DNA of 64,000 bases from JALYUA01 sp038203955. GTDB taxonomy: Bacteria; Acidobacteriota; Thermoanaerobaculia; UBA5066; Gp7-AA6. The notes below the pieces were generated by a model. The model was given only the letters and a program-made list of their open reading frames with translations. It did not search any database and was not told the DNA's origin. This document shows positions 31,125 through 39,060 of this stretch, in pieces. Each line of letters starts with the position of its first letter. The first letter of the stretch is position 1. The translations under genes were made by a program, and so were the position numbers. Location: positions 15,000-78,999 of the forward strand of contig JBBRDK010000003.1 in the NCBI GenBank assembly GCA_038203955.1. Direction: 5' to 3'.

Positions 31125-32459
31125 ATGAGCACCACGAAGACGTCCGCGCCCACGTCCGAGCTGACCCGCACGGTTCGGGAGAAGCACCGGGAGTTCCTCT
31201 TCCCGGCGACCATCCAGTACTACAAGGAACCGATCGTCCTGACCGAGGGGAAGGGCCTGCGCATCCGCGACGCCGACGGGAACGAGTATCTCGACTTCTT
31301 CGGCGGGATCCTCACGGTGTCCGTCGGCCACGCGAACGATCGCGTCAACGCCGCCGTCCGCGCCCAGATCGACCGGCTCTCGCACGTCTCGAGCCTCTAT
31401 CCGTCGCTCCCGGTCGTCGAGCTCGCCGAGCGCCTCGCGCGGATCACTCCCGGCAACCTGAAACAGACCTGTTTCACGGCGTCCGGCACCGAGGCCGACG
31501 AGACGGCGGTGATGATGGCGGAGCTCGCCACCGGCTCGACCGAAATCATTGCGCTCCGCCACGGATACTCCGGCCGTTCCACCCTCGCGCAGTCTCTGAC
31601 CGGGCACTCGACCTGGCGTCCGCTGCCGTCGATGGTGCCAGGCGTGAAGCACGCCGTGTCTCCATACTGCTATCGCTGCCCGCTGCATCTCACATATCCG
31701 AGCTGCGGGATCGCCTGCGCCCAGGACATCGACGAGCTCATCCGCACGACGACCACGGGGCGCATCGCGGCCTTCATCGCCGAGCCGATCCAGGGGGTCG
31801 GAGGGTTCATCACGCCTCCGCCCGAGTACTTCGAGATCGCCGTCTCGATCATCCGGAAGTTCGGCGGCGTCTTCATCTGCGACGAAGTGCAGACGGGCTT
31901 CGGCCGGACGGGCGGCACGATGTGGGGCATCGAGCATTGGGGCGTCCAGCCGGACATCATGACGGCGGCGAAAGGCATCGCGAACGGGCTGCCCCTCGGC
32001 ATGACGATCGCAACACCCGAGATTGCGGCCGCCCTGAAGGCGCTCACGATCTCCACGTTCGGAGGCAACCCGGTCTCGACGGCGGCCGCCAACGCCACCA
32101 TCCAGATCATCGAAGAGGAAGACCTCGTCGGCAACGCCGGCCGCATGGGCGCCCTCCTCCGCGGCGGGCTCGAGGAGCTGAAGGCGCGTTTCCCGCACTC
32201 AGTCGGCGACGTCCGAGGAATGGGTCTGATGCAGGCGATCGAGATGGTCGTCGACGAGGTCGCCCGCGATCGGACGCCCGATCCCGCTATGACGAACCGG
32301 GTGTTCGAAGCGGCGCGGGAACGCGGTCTCCTGATTGGCAAGGGCGGGCTGTACGGAAACACTTTCCGGATCGCTCCCGCCTTGAACGTCACCGCTCCGG
32401 ACGTGTCCGAGGCTCTCTCGATCCTTCACGACTCGCTCGCGGCGGCCGGCGCGCGCTGA
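31125..32459 (+). CDS. Class III aminotransferase, beta-alanine/AGXT2-type
   Basis: A 444-aa PLP enzyme starting at ATG 31125, 19 bp after hydA, with GAGGAGGCTCG upstream. Motifs are EYLDFFGGILTVSVGHAND, CDEVQTGFGRTG and the Schiff-base lysine K283 in MTAAKGIANGLPLG. It also has a CYRCPLHLTYPSCGIACAQD segment that marks the AGXT2/3-aminoisobutyrate-pyruvate branch. In this operon the likely reaction is beta-alanine plus pyruvate to malonate semialdehyde plus alanine, feeding MmsA. Confidence 0.9.
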   Translation: MSTTKTSAPTSELTRTVREKHREFLFPATIQYYKEPIVLTEGKGLRIRDADGNEYLDFFGGILTVSVGHANDRVNAAVRAQIDRLSHVSSLYPSLPVVELAERLARITPGNLKQTCFTASGTEADETAVMMAELATGSTEIIALRHGYSGRSTLAQSLTGHSTWRPLPSMVPGVKHAVSPYCYRCPLHLTYPSCGIACAQDIDELIRTTTTGRIAAFIAEPIQGVGGFITPPPEYFEIAVSIIRKFGGVFICDEVQTGFGRTGGTMWGIEHWGVQPDIMTAAKGIANGLPLGMTIATPEIAAALKALTISTFGGNPVSTAAANATIQIIEEEDLVGNAGRMGALLRGGLEELKARFPHSVGDVRGMGLMQAIEMVVDEVARDRTPDPAMTNRVFEAARERGLLIGKGGLYGNTFRIAPALNVTAPDVSEALSILHDSLAAAGAR

Positions 32460-32479
32460 TCGGGAGGCGCGTCGGTCCC

Positions 32480-34588
32480 ATGCCCGCCGTCGGCCGGAAC
32501 GTCCTCCGCAAGGAGGGCCGGGGGAAAGTGACGGGCGCGGCGAAGTACGTGGACGATCTCTCGTTTCCCGGCATGCTGTACGGGACGACGATCCGCTCGA
32601 CGATCCCCCGCGGCCGGATCCGATCTGTCCGGCTCGAGTTCGATGCGTCCGAATGGGTGGTGGCCGGCGTCTCCGACATCCCCGGACAGAACGTCATCGC
32701 GCTCATCGAAGACGATCAGCCGTGCCTGGCCGACGGGCGCGTGAGGCACGTCGCCGAGCCGATCCTTCTTCTCGCGCACGCGGACCGGGAGGCTCTCGCC
32801 CGAGCGAAGGTCGCGATCGACTACGAACCGGAGACCCCCGTGTACGATCCGGCGGACTCGCCCCGGGTCTTCAAGGAGATCCTGATCGAGAAGGGCGATG
32901 TGGGAAGCGGGTTTTCACGCGCCGCCCGCGTCGTCGAAGGTGAATATCGCACCGGCCACCAGGAACAGCTCTACATCGAGTGCAACGGCGTCATCGCGGT
33001 TCCGGAAAACGGCGGCATCACCGTCTACGGTTCGCTCCAGTGCCCCTACTATGTCCACAAGGCGCTGGTCGTGCTTCTCGGGCTCCCGCCCGAAAGGGTG
33101 CGCGTCGTGCAGACGGAAACGGGCGGCGGGTTCGGCGGCAAAGAGGAGTACCCGTCGATGCTCGCGGGCCACGCCTCGATCCTGGCGCTGAAGGCGGGGC
33201 GTCCCGTGAAGATGGTCTACGACCGCGTCGAAGACATGCTCGCCACGACCAAGCGCCATCCCTCGATCGTCCGGCACAAGACCGGGGTCGCTTCGGACGG
33301 CAGGATCGTCGCGATGGACATCGACGTCCTGATGGACGGCGGCGCGTACCTCACGCTTTCGCCCGTGGTCCTCTCGCGCGGCGTCCTCCACGCGACCGGT
33401 CCCTACCGGTGCGACGACGTGCGGGTGCACGGCCGGGTGGTGATGACCAACACGCCCCCGAACGGAGCCTTCCGCGGCTTCGGTGCTCCCCAGACGCTGT
33501 TCGCCGCCGAAGTGCACATGGAGCGGATCGCGGAGGCCCTCGAGATGGATCCCGTTCGACTTCGGGAATTGAACCTCTTCCGGCCGGGCGACACGACCGC
33601 GACGGGCCAGGTCCTCGGAGCGGATTGCAGCGCGGCGGAAGTGCTGCGGGAGGCCGTGGCGCGCACGGGTTTCGAAGCGCGCCGGAAGGCGCTTTCGGGG
33701 ACCAACGTCGGTCTCGGTCTCTCTCTCTTCTTTCACGGGTCCGGCTTCACGGGCGGAGGCGAAGTTCGCCTCGCCTCTCGCGCGTCCCTAGAGCTGACCC
33801 CCACCGGGGCGAGGATCCTCGTCGGGTCGACGGAGATCGGCCAGGGCACTCGGACCATCCATGCGCAAATCGTCGCAGACGCGCTTGGCATCCCGTACGA
33901 GAACGTCGAGGTGGCGGAGGCGGACACCGCGTGCGTGCCCGACAGCGGTCCGACCGTGGCGTCCCGGACCTGCATGGTGGTCGGAAAGATCCTGGAGAAC
34001 TGCGCCCTCGAGATGAAGGCGCGCCTCGGATCCCTCTCTCCCGCGCGCTACCTCGAGCTCCACCCCCCTCTGGTGGTCACCCGCGAGTACGAGAAGCCGG
34101 CCGAGCTCGAATGGAGCGACGAGACCTACCGCGGCGACGCCTACGGCGCCTACGGCTGGGGCTGCAACGTCGCCGAGGTGGAACGCGACCCCGACACCTT
34201 CGAGATCCGGCCCATTCGGCTGACGGCCGTTTGTGAGATCGGAAAGGCGATTCATCCGACACTCGCCGCCGGCCAGATCGAGGGCGGGACCGCGCAGGGG
34301 ATCGGCTACGCGATTCTCGAGGAGGTCGTGTTTCGCGACGGCGCGATGGCCAACGCGCAGATGACCAACTACGTGGTCCCGACGACGCTCGACACGCCTC
34401 CGATCGACGTGGTGATCCTCGAAAGCGCGTATCCGCACGGCCCTCACGGCGCCAAGGGAATCGGCGAGATGCCGATCGACGGCCCGGCGCCCGCGATCGT
34501 GAACGCGATCCGGCACATGGGCGTCGACCTGCGGCAGATCCCGGCGACGCCTGAGCGGGTGATGGAGGCGTCCTGCGTTTCCTCCTGA
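32480..34588 (+). CDS. Xanthine dehydrogenase, molybdopterin-binding subunit
   Basis: A 702-aa subunit, beginning MPAVGRNVLRKEGRGKVTGA, 20 bp after the aminotransferase stop. Molybdopterin motifs are QTETGGGFGGKEEYPS, the substrate arginine in PNGAFRGFGAPQ, STEIGQGTRTI and the catalytic Glu E663 in GAKGIGEMPIDGPAPAI. Somewhat shorter than the ~750-800 aa of many XDH large subunits. It oxidises hypoxanthine/xanthine to urate with the two small subunits encoded next. Substrate choice is inferred from context with urate oxidase; a related hydroxylase of other heterocycles cannot be excluded. Confidence 0.9.
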   Translation: MPAVGRNVLRKEGRGKVTGAAKYVDDLSFPGMLYGTTIRSTIPRGRIRSVRLEFDASEWVVAGVSDIPGQNVIALIEDDQPCLADGRVRHVAEPILLLAHADREALARAKVAIDYEPETPVYDPADSPRVFKEILIEKGDVGSGFSRAARVVEGEYRTGHQEQLYIECNGVIAVPENGGITVYGSLQCPYYVHKALVVLLGLPPERVRVVQTETGGGFGGKEEYPSMLAGHASILALKAGRPVKMVYDRVEDMLATTKRHPSIVRHKTGVASDGRIVAMDIDVLMDGGAYLTLSPVVLSRGVLHATGPYRCDDVRVHGRVVMTNTPPNGAFRGFGAPQTLFAAEVHMERIAEALEMDPVRLRELNLFRPGDTTATGQVLGADCSAAEVLREAVARTGFEARRKALSGTNVGLGLSLFFHGSGFTGGGEVRLASRASLELTPTGARILVGSTEIGQGTRTIHAQIVADALGIPYENVEVAEADTACVPDSGPTVASRTCMVVGKILENCALEMKARLGSLSPARYLELHPPLVVTREYEKPAELEWSDETYRGDAYGAYGWGCNVAEVERDPDTFEIRPIRLTAVCEIGKAIHPTLAAGQIEGGTAQGIGYAILEEVVFRDGAMANAQMTNYVVPTTLDTPPIDVVILESAYPHGPHGAKGIGEMPIDGPAPAIVNAIRHMGVDLRQIPATPERVMEASCVSS

Positions 34589-35013
34589 ACGGGCGGGACA
34601 CCGACCTGTCGGCCCACCCGATGAAGCGGCTCCTGGACGTGCTCCGCGAAGACTGCGCGCTCACCGGCACGAAGGAGGGCTGCGGCGAGGGCGAGTGCGG
34701 GGCCTGCACCGTGCTGATCGACGGACAGGCCGTCAACTCGTGCCTCGTGCCGTTCGCTCAGGTCGCCGGCTCTTCCGTCACGACGATCGAGGGGCTCACC
34801 GGCGCCGAGGCGCTCCAGTCCGCGTTCATCCGCGAAGGCGGCGCCCAGTGCGGTATCTGCACGCCCGGAATGATCCTCGCCGCGGTCGCGCTCCCGGGAG
34901 ACGCCGGCCTCCAGGAGATTCGCCGCGGCCTCGCCGGAAACATCTGCCGATGCACCGGGTACGAGGGGATCTACCGGTCTCTTCGGGCGGCCGCGATTCC
35001 AGCGGCCGACTGA
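34573..35013 (+). CDS. Xanthine dehydrogenase 2Fe-2S subunit, apparent CTG start
   Basis: A 146-aa ferredoxin-like subunit. Cysteine ligands are C37, C42, C45 and C57 (GCGEGECGACTVLI) and C93, C96, C125 and C127 (QCGICTPGM, ICRCTGYEGI). The first ATG (34621) would cut off the beta strand RFLLNGRDTDLSAHP that the family has at its N-terminus. The only start codon that keeps it is CTG 34573, which has GGAGG four bases upstream; no ATG/GTG/TTG occurs between the preceding in-frame stop and this point. It overlaps the large-subunit gene by 16 bp. It carries electrons from molybdopterin to FAD. Confidence 0.88.
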   Translation: MRFLLNGRDTDLSAHPMKRLLDVLREDCALTGTKEGCGEGECGACTVLIDGQAVNSCLVPFAQVAGSSVTTIEGLTGAEALQSAFIREGGAQCGICTPGMILAAVALPGDAGLQEIRRGLAGNICRCTGYEGIYRSLRAAAIPAAD

Positions 35014-35020
35014 GGGACGG

Positions 35021-35842
35021 ATGCGCACCGCCCTCTCTTCGTTGTCCCTTCTCGAGCCCCGGTCGCTGGAGGAAGCCCTCTCGATGCTGCGGGACGCGCC
35101 CGGGACCACCCCCCTCGCCGGAGGCACGGACCTCTACGTGGGTCTCAACTTCGGGACCGTCCGCGAGACGCGCTTTCTAGATCTCTCCCGGCTGCGCCCG
35201 CTGCGGGAGATCGCCCTGCAGGGGGACGTCCTCTCGATCGGCGCGCTCGCGACCTACACCGACATCGTGAGATCGGCCCTCGTGGCCGAACGCCTCCCGA
35301 TCCTGGCGTCGGCCGCCCGTGAGATCGGCGGCGTGCAGATTCAGAACCGCGGAACGCTCGGGGGAAACGTCGCGAACGCCTCTCCCGCCGGCGACACCCT
35401 TCCGGTTCTCGCGGCCGCGGACGCCGTCGTCGTACTCGAAAGCGCCGGCGCGAGCAGGCGAATTCCGTTCACCGGGTTCTACACGGGATATCGGAAATCC
35501 GTGCGCCGCTCAGACGAGCTGATCGTCGCGATCGAGATTCCTCCCGTCGAGGGGCGTCAGTGGTTCCGCAAGGTCGGCACACGGGCCGCCCAGGCGATCT
35601 CGAAAGTGGTGATGGCCGGCATTCGCTCTCCCCGCCCCCGGCTCGCCCTCGGGTCCGTCGCGCCGACCGTCCTCCGTCTGCCGCTCACCGAGGCGTCGCT
35701 CGCGGCGTCCGGGTCGATCCAGGAGGCCCGGCGCGTGCTCGCGAGCGAGATCCATCCCATCGACGACCTGCGCTCGACCGCTGCCTACCGGCACCGCGTC
35801 GCGGGAAATCTTCTCGCACAGTTCTGGAGGGAGACGGCGTGA
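35021..35842 (+). CDS. Xanthine dehydrogenase FAD-binding subunit
   Basis: A 273-aa CO-dehydrogenase-type flavoprotein. The FAD motifs are LAGGTDLYVGLNFG at residues 31-45 and QIQNRGTLGGNVANASPAGD at about 107-126. WFRKVGTRAAQAISKVVMAG follows in the C-terminal part. It passes electrons to NAD or another acceptor. It lies 7 bp after the 2Fe-2S gene and overlaps the DUF6986 gene by GTGA, so all three subunits and the following gene are translated together. Confidence 0.94.
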   Translation: MRTALSSLSLLEPRSLEEALSMLRDAPGTTPLAGGTDLYVGLNFGTVRETRFLDLSRLRPLREIALQGDVLSIGALATYTDIVRSALVAERLPILASAAREIGGVQIQNRGTLGGNVANASPAGDTLPVLAAADAVVVLESAGASRRIPFTGFYTGYRKSVRRSDELIVAIEIPPVEGRQWFRKVGTRAAQAISKVVMAGIRSPRPRLALGSVAPTVLRLPLTEASLAASGSIQEARRVLASEIHPIDDLRSTAAYRHRVAGNLLAQFWRETA

Positions 35843-37287
35843 GCGCGCCGACGACTCTTCCCGCCGGCCTGACCGAGGCGCTCGGCGAGCGACTGCGCAA
35901 GGCGAACTCCGCGATCGCGGGGCGGTATCCGGGCGAGACGACGCGGCGCCAGCCGGTTCACACGTTCTACGGGGGCGCGCACCTGTTCCGCTCCGACACG
36001 GTCCCGAAGCTCGGCGCGTCGGCGCTACGCGCCCTCCAGGAGTACGCGCCCTCGTCCGACCTCTTGAAGAGCGTCCTCGACCTTCCGGAGCCGCTGGCTC
36101 CCCTCATCTCGCGGAGGATCGTCGACCGGCTGCGGACCGAGCCGGTCGAGGACTACCGGATCGACTTCGAGGATGGCTACGGCAACAGGCCCGACGCCGA
36201 GGAAGACGGCCACGCGGTCTCGGCGGCCCGCGAGGTCGTGACGGGCATGGCTGCCCGGACGCTGTCGTCCTCGATCGGCATCCGCATCAAGCCGTTTACC
36301 GAGGAGCTGCGGGCGAGATCCTTCCGGACACTCGACCTCTTCGTCACTCAGATGGTGCGCGACGCCGGCAGGCTCCCGGACAGCTTCGTGGTGACACTCC
36401 CCAAGGTCACGGCCCCCGAGCAGGTCGCGGCGCTCGCGGAGCTCTTCGACGCGCTGGAGCGGGGACTCTCCCTGCCGGCCGGGGTATTGGTTCTCGAGAT
36501 CATGGTCGAGACGCCGCAGTCGATCGTCGGGCCCGCGGGAGAGATCTCGATCGGAGGCCTGGTCTCCGCGGCGGGCGGCCGCTGCCTCGCGGCGCATTTC
36601 GGGACCTACGACTACACGGCGTCCCTGAACATCACGGCGGCCCATCAGCACATGCTTCACCCGGCGTGCGATTTTGCGCGGCACGCCATGCAGGCGGCGC
36701 TGGCGGGCACCGGCGTCTGGATCTCGGACGGGGCGACGAACGTCCTTCCCGTCCCGCCCCACCGCGGGGAGGACCGGACGTTGACCGGGCGGGAGATCGC
36801 CCGGAACCGCGCCGCGGTCCACGCTGCGTGGAAGCTCCACTACGACCACGTGCGGCACTCTCTCGCGAACGCCTTCTACCAGGGGTGGGACCTGCACCCC
36901 GCGCAGCTGCCCACCCGATACGCGGCGCTGTATTCGTTTTTCCTCGAAGGGCTCGACGCGGCGTCCGCGCGTCTCAAGAACTTCGTCGAAAAGGCGGGTC
37001 AGGCGACTCTCGTCGGGGACGTTTTCGACGACGCCGCGACCGGACAGGGCCTTCTGAGCTACTTCCTGCGCGCATCGGCATGCGGCGCGATCACCGAAGA
37101 GGAAGCCGTCGAGAAGAGCGGACTGACCCTCGAGGAGCTGCGCAGCCGATCGTTCGCGAAGATCCTGGCCGGGCGCAAGGCGGCAGGCGGACGGGACCGG
37201 GAAACGGGAAACGGGAGCCGAGCGACCAAAGGGAGCGAGACGGCCGCGGTACTCCGCGGTCAACTCGATCGGGAATCGAAGGACTAG
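35839..37287 (+). CDS. DUF6986 CitE/malate-synthase-like protein with repeat-derived C-terminus
   Basis: A 482-aa protein from GTG 35839. It has a TIM-barrel-like core: DYRIDFEDGYGNRPDAEEDG, SIGIRIKPFT, VVTLPKVTAPEQV, VLEIMVETPQSI and CLAAHFGTYDYTASLNI. This is the HpcH/CitE-malate synthase superfamily, DUF6986 branch, which I recall sitting beside urate/allantoin genes in Streptomyces. It may act on glyoxylate or a ureidoglycolate-derived C2 unit; this is inference. The natural end seems to be near residue 445 (FAKILAGRK). The next ~35 residues (RDRETGNGSRATKG and on) are encoded by heptamers plus the dispersed 72-bp element. Confidence 0.85.
   Translation: MSAPTTLPAGLTEALGERLRKANSAIAGRYPGETTRRQPVHTFYGGAHLFRSDTVPKLGASALRALQEYAPSSDLLKSVLDLPEPLAPLISRRIVDRLRTEPVEDYRIDFEDGYGNRPDAEEDGHAVSAAREVVTGMAARTLSSSIGIRIKPFTEELRARSFRTLDLFVTQMVRDAGRLPDSFVVTLPKVTAPEQVAALAELFDALERGLSLPAGVLVLEIMVETPQSIVGPAGEISIGGLVSAAGGRCLAAHFGTYDYTASLNITAAHQHMLHPACDFARHAMQAALAGTGVWISDGATNVLPVPPHRGEDRTLTGREIARNRAAVHAAWKLHYDHVRHSLANAFYQGWDLHPAQLPTRYAALYSFFLEGLDAASARLKNFVEKAGQATLVGDVFDDAATGQGLLSYFLRASACGAITEEEAVEKSGLTLEELRSRSFAKILAGRKAAGGRDRETGNGSRATKGSETAAVLRGQLDRESKD
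37193..37220 (+). repeat. GGAAACG heptamers in the 3' end of a gene
   Basis: GGGACCG, GGAAACG, GGAAACG, GGAGCCG in phase. The last unit is the left edge of element copy C. All are inside the coding frame of the DUF6986 gene. Confidence 0.8.
37213..37284 (+). repeat. 72-bp dispersed palindromic element, copy C (in frame)
   Basis: Same core and central CCGCGGTACTCCGCGG as the other three copies. Here it is translated as the last ~24 residues of the DUF6986 protein; the stop codon lies just past its right edge (37285-37287). Confidence 0.9.
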
Positions 37288-37297
37288 GCCAGCGTCC

Positions 37298-37325
37298 TTC
37301 GCCGTACGCCGTTCGCCGTACGCCC
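37298..37325 (+). repeat. TTCGCCG/TACGCCG heptamer array
   Basis: TTCGCCG, TACGCCG, TTCGCCG, TACGCCC in phase, followed at once by a GC-rich inverted repeat CGCGCG-CA-GCGCGCG. It lies between the convergent DUF6986 and urate oxidase genes and may include a terminator without a U-tract. Confidence 0.75.
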
Positions 37326-37347
37326 GCGCGCAGCGCGCGCCCAGCCC

Positions 37348-38187
37348 CTAACGCCCCCTTCTCATCGTCGCCTCGATGAGGCCGTAGGGCTCCTCCGTTG
37401 CCACGAAGACCTCGCCGGGGTTGTCGAGCCCGAACGGCGACAGGTCGACCAGCAGATGGTGTCTGTTCGGCATCGAAAGCCGGATCTTCGTGACCTCCGA
37501 GTGCGCATCGAGCACGGACTCCCCCATCGCGTGGAGCGTGTGTTGCACCGATGCGCTCACGTGATCCGCGAAGGTCTCGAGCAGGGTCGAGCGGATCGCG
37601 CGCGCGAGCGGCTCCCACGAGATCTCCCCCGGCCCGTAGGACCAGAGCGCCCGGACCGCCGTGGCGAGGATCCGGTCTTCCGTCTCGCGAAGCGTCGTAA
37701 AGGCGTCTCGCAGGAATCCGGAAAATCCGGAGCTCGCGGATTTCAAGAGCGTCAGCTCTTCGAGGCCGGCGTGAACGGAGGCGTCCGACCGGGTCCGTTC
37801 GACGCGGACGACCCGGCGCTCGGCCCCGGAGAGGGCAAACGCGCTCGGATGCTCGCCGCTGCCCGACGGAAGCCGGCTCCAGGGACGCTCGGAGATCGAG
37901 ACGCGCGCCGCGGAGGCGGCGGCGCTCGCCCCGAGAAAATGCTCGGCGAGCGCGAGCGCGAACGTTTCGATCGCGCCGATGCCCCGCGTGCGTGCCAGCG
38001 CGTAGACGGTGTTCTTCATCGTGTCGGTCGGTAAGACGTCCGAGTTGTCGCCTTCGACGTGAGCGGCTTCGAAGTCGCCTTCGAGCGCGATCGCGACCGT
38101 CAGGTCCCGGATCTCGTGACGGTCCCCCCGGCGCCTGCGGTGCACCAGCCGGATCCCGGACTTCCCGTAGGAGTTTTCAGCGAGCAT
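37348..38187 (-). CDS. Urate oxidase (cofactor-independent)
   Basis: A 279-aa uricase. The start is ATG 38187, MLAENSYGKSGIRLVHR. Catalytic features include K9 in the N-terminal strand, the Thr in GDNSDVLPTDTMKNTVYAL, and the His in PNRHHLLVDLSPFG. The two T-fold halves are both present and length is close to the ~290-300 of the family. It oxidises urate to 5-hydroxyisourate with O2 without cofactor. It is the last gene of the minus-strand operon; an ACTGAAA array separates it from HIU hydrolase, leaving no clear ribosome site, so its translation may be low. Confidence 0.95.
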   Translation of the reverse strand: MLAENSYGKSGIRLVHRRRRGDRHEIRDLTVAIALEGDFEAAHVEGDNSDVLPTDTMKNTVYALARTRGIGAIETFALALAEHFLGASAAASAARVSISERPWSRLPSGSGEHPSAFALSGAERRVVRVERTRSDASVHAGLEELTLLKSASSGFSGFLRDAFTTLRETEDRILATAVRALWSYGPGEISWEPLARAIRSTLLETFADHVSASVQHTLHAMGESVLDAHSEVTKIRLSMPNRHHLLVDLSPFGLDNPGEVFVATEEPYGLIEATMRRGR

Positions 38188-38197
38188 GGTCAGAAGG

Positions 38198-38232
38198 ACT
38201 GAAAACTGAAAACTGAAAACTGAAAACTGACA
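38198..38232 (+). repeat. ACTGAAA heptamer array between uraH and uricase
   Basis: Four perfect ACTGAAA units and one ACTGACA in phase. It fills the 46-bp gap between two genes of the same operon, ending one base before the HIU hydrolase stop codon and 11 bp before the urate oxidase ATG. Confidence 0.9.
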
Positions 38233-38233
38233 C

Positions 38234-38569
38234 TCAGCTTCCCCGGTACGTCGAGTATCCGAAAGGCGACAGCAGCAGGGGAACGTGGTGGCGCGAGCCC
38301 GCATCGGCGATCTCGAAGACCACCTGCACCTCCGGATAGAAGCCGGCCGCGCCCACGCTCGTGAAATAGGCGAGCGTGTCGAACGTCAGCCGGTACGTTC
38401 CCGGGCCAGGCACCGTCTCCAGAAGCCTCGCGCGCCCGTCGGAGTCGGAAACCCCCTTCGACACCGGCGTCCACGCGGAGCCGCCGGAGCGGACCTCGAG
38501 AAGCAGGGGGACTCCCGCCGCCGGCCGTCCGCGCGCCGTGTCGAGAACGTGCGTCGTGATCGCGCTCAT
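38234..38569 (-). CDS. 5-hydroxyisourate hydrolase
   Basis: A 111-aa transthyretin-like protein. It begins ITTHVLDTARGRPAAGVPL with the catalytic His, and ends SRHHVPLLLSPFGYSTYRGS, which is the C-terminal Y-R-G-S signature. A middle GTYRLTFDTLAYF segment fits the family. It hydrolyses 5-hydroxyisourate to OHCU. Its ATG overlaps the OHCU decarboxylase stop (ATGA). Confidence 0.96.
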   Translation of the reverse strand: MSAITTHVLDTARGRPAAGVPLLLEVRSGGSAWTPVSKGVSDSDGRARLLETVPGPGTYRLTFDTLAYFTSVGAAGFYPEVQVVFEIADAGSRHHVPLLLSPFGYSTYRGS

Positions 38570-39060
38570 CGCGCCGCGGCCAGCCTCTCGAGCCGGAGGC
38601 GCGTGATCCGGCGCTGTTCCTCCGCGGCGATCGTCAGTTCCGTCGCGGCGTCATTTTCCAATCGCTCCCGGCAGAGGTCCAGCATCTGCCGAGCGGTCTT
38701 CCCGGCCGCGCACACGATGAAGATGCGCCCGAAGCGTGCTTCGTACTCGCGATTCGCCTCGGCCAGCAACCGCGCGTCCTCATCGCCGGCCGAGAGCGCA
38801 GCCGCCTGCTCGTCTGCCGCGAGTCCCGAGGCGGCTCGGTCGCCGATGCGCGGATGGGCATCGAGCGCCTGGAGCCGCTGCGAGTCCGGGAGAGAGCGCC
38901 ACGTCGCGTCCGCGGCCTCGAAGAGCCGGTCGAGCGAGCGGAACGGGCGCGCGGCGGCCATTCGCCGAGCCCACTCCGGCGAGCCGCAGCATCCGAGCAA
39001 TTCCCTCTCCGCCGCGTCGGGTGGCAAGGCGTCCAGGAGGCCGATTCCGGCGGCCGTCAA
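38566..39060 (-). CDS. OHCU decarboxylase
   Basis: A 164-aa protein from TTG 39060, which overlaps the allantoicase stop as TTGA and leaves the full family N-terminus. The catalytic motif is HPRIG at H69, with ASGLAADEQAA after it and YEARFGRIFIVCAAGKTA near residue 120. It decarboxylates 2-oxo-4-hydroxy-4-carboxy-5-ureidoimidazoline to S-allantoin. Together with urate oxidase and HIU hydrolase it gives the full urate-to-allantoin step. Confidence 0.94.
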   Translation of the reverse strand: MTAAGIGLLDALPPDAAERELLGCCGSPEWARRMAAARPFRSLDRLFEAADATWRSLPDSQRLQALDAHPRIGDRAASGLAADEQAAALSAGDEDARLLAEANREYEARFGRIFIVCAAGKTARQMLDLCRERLENDAATELTIAAEEQRRITRLRLERLAAAR

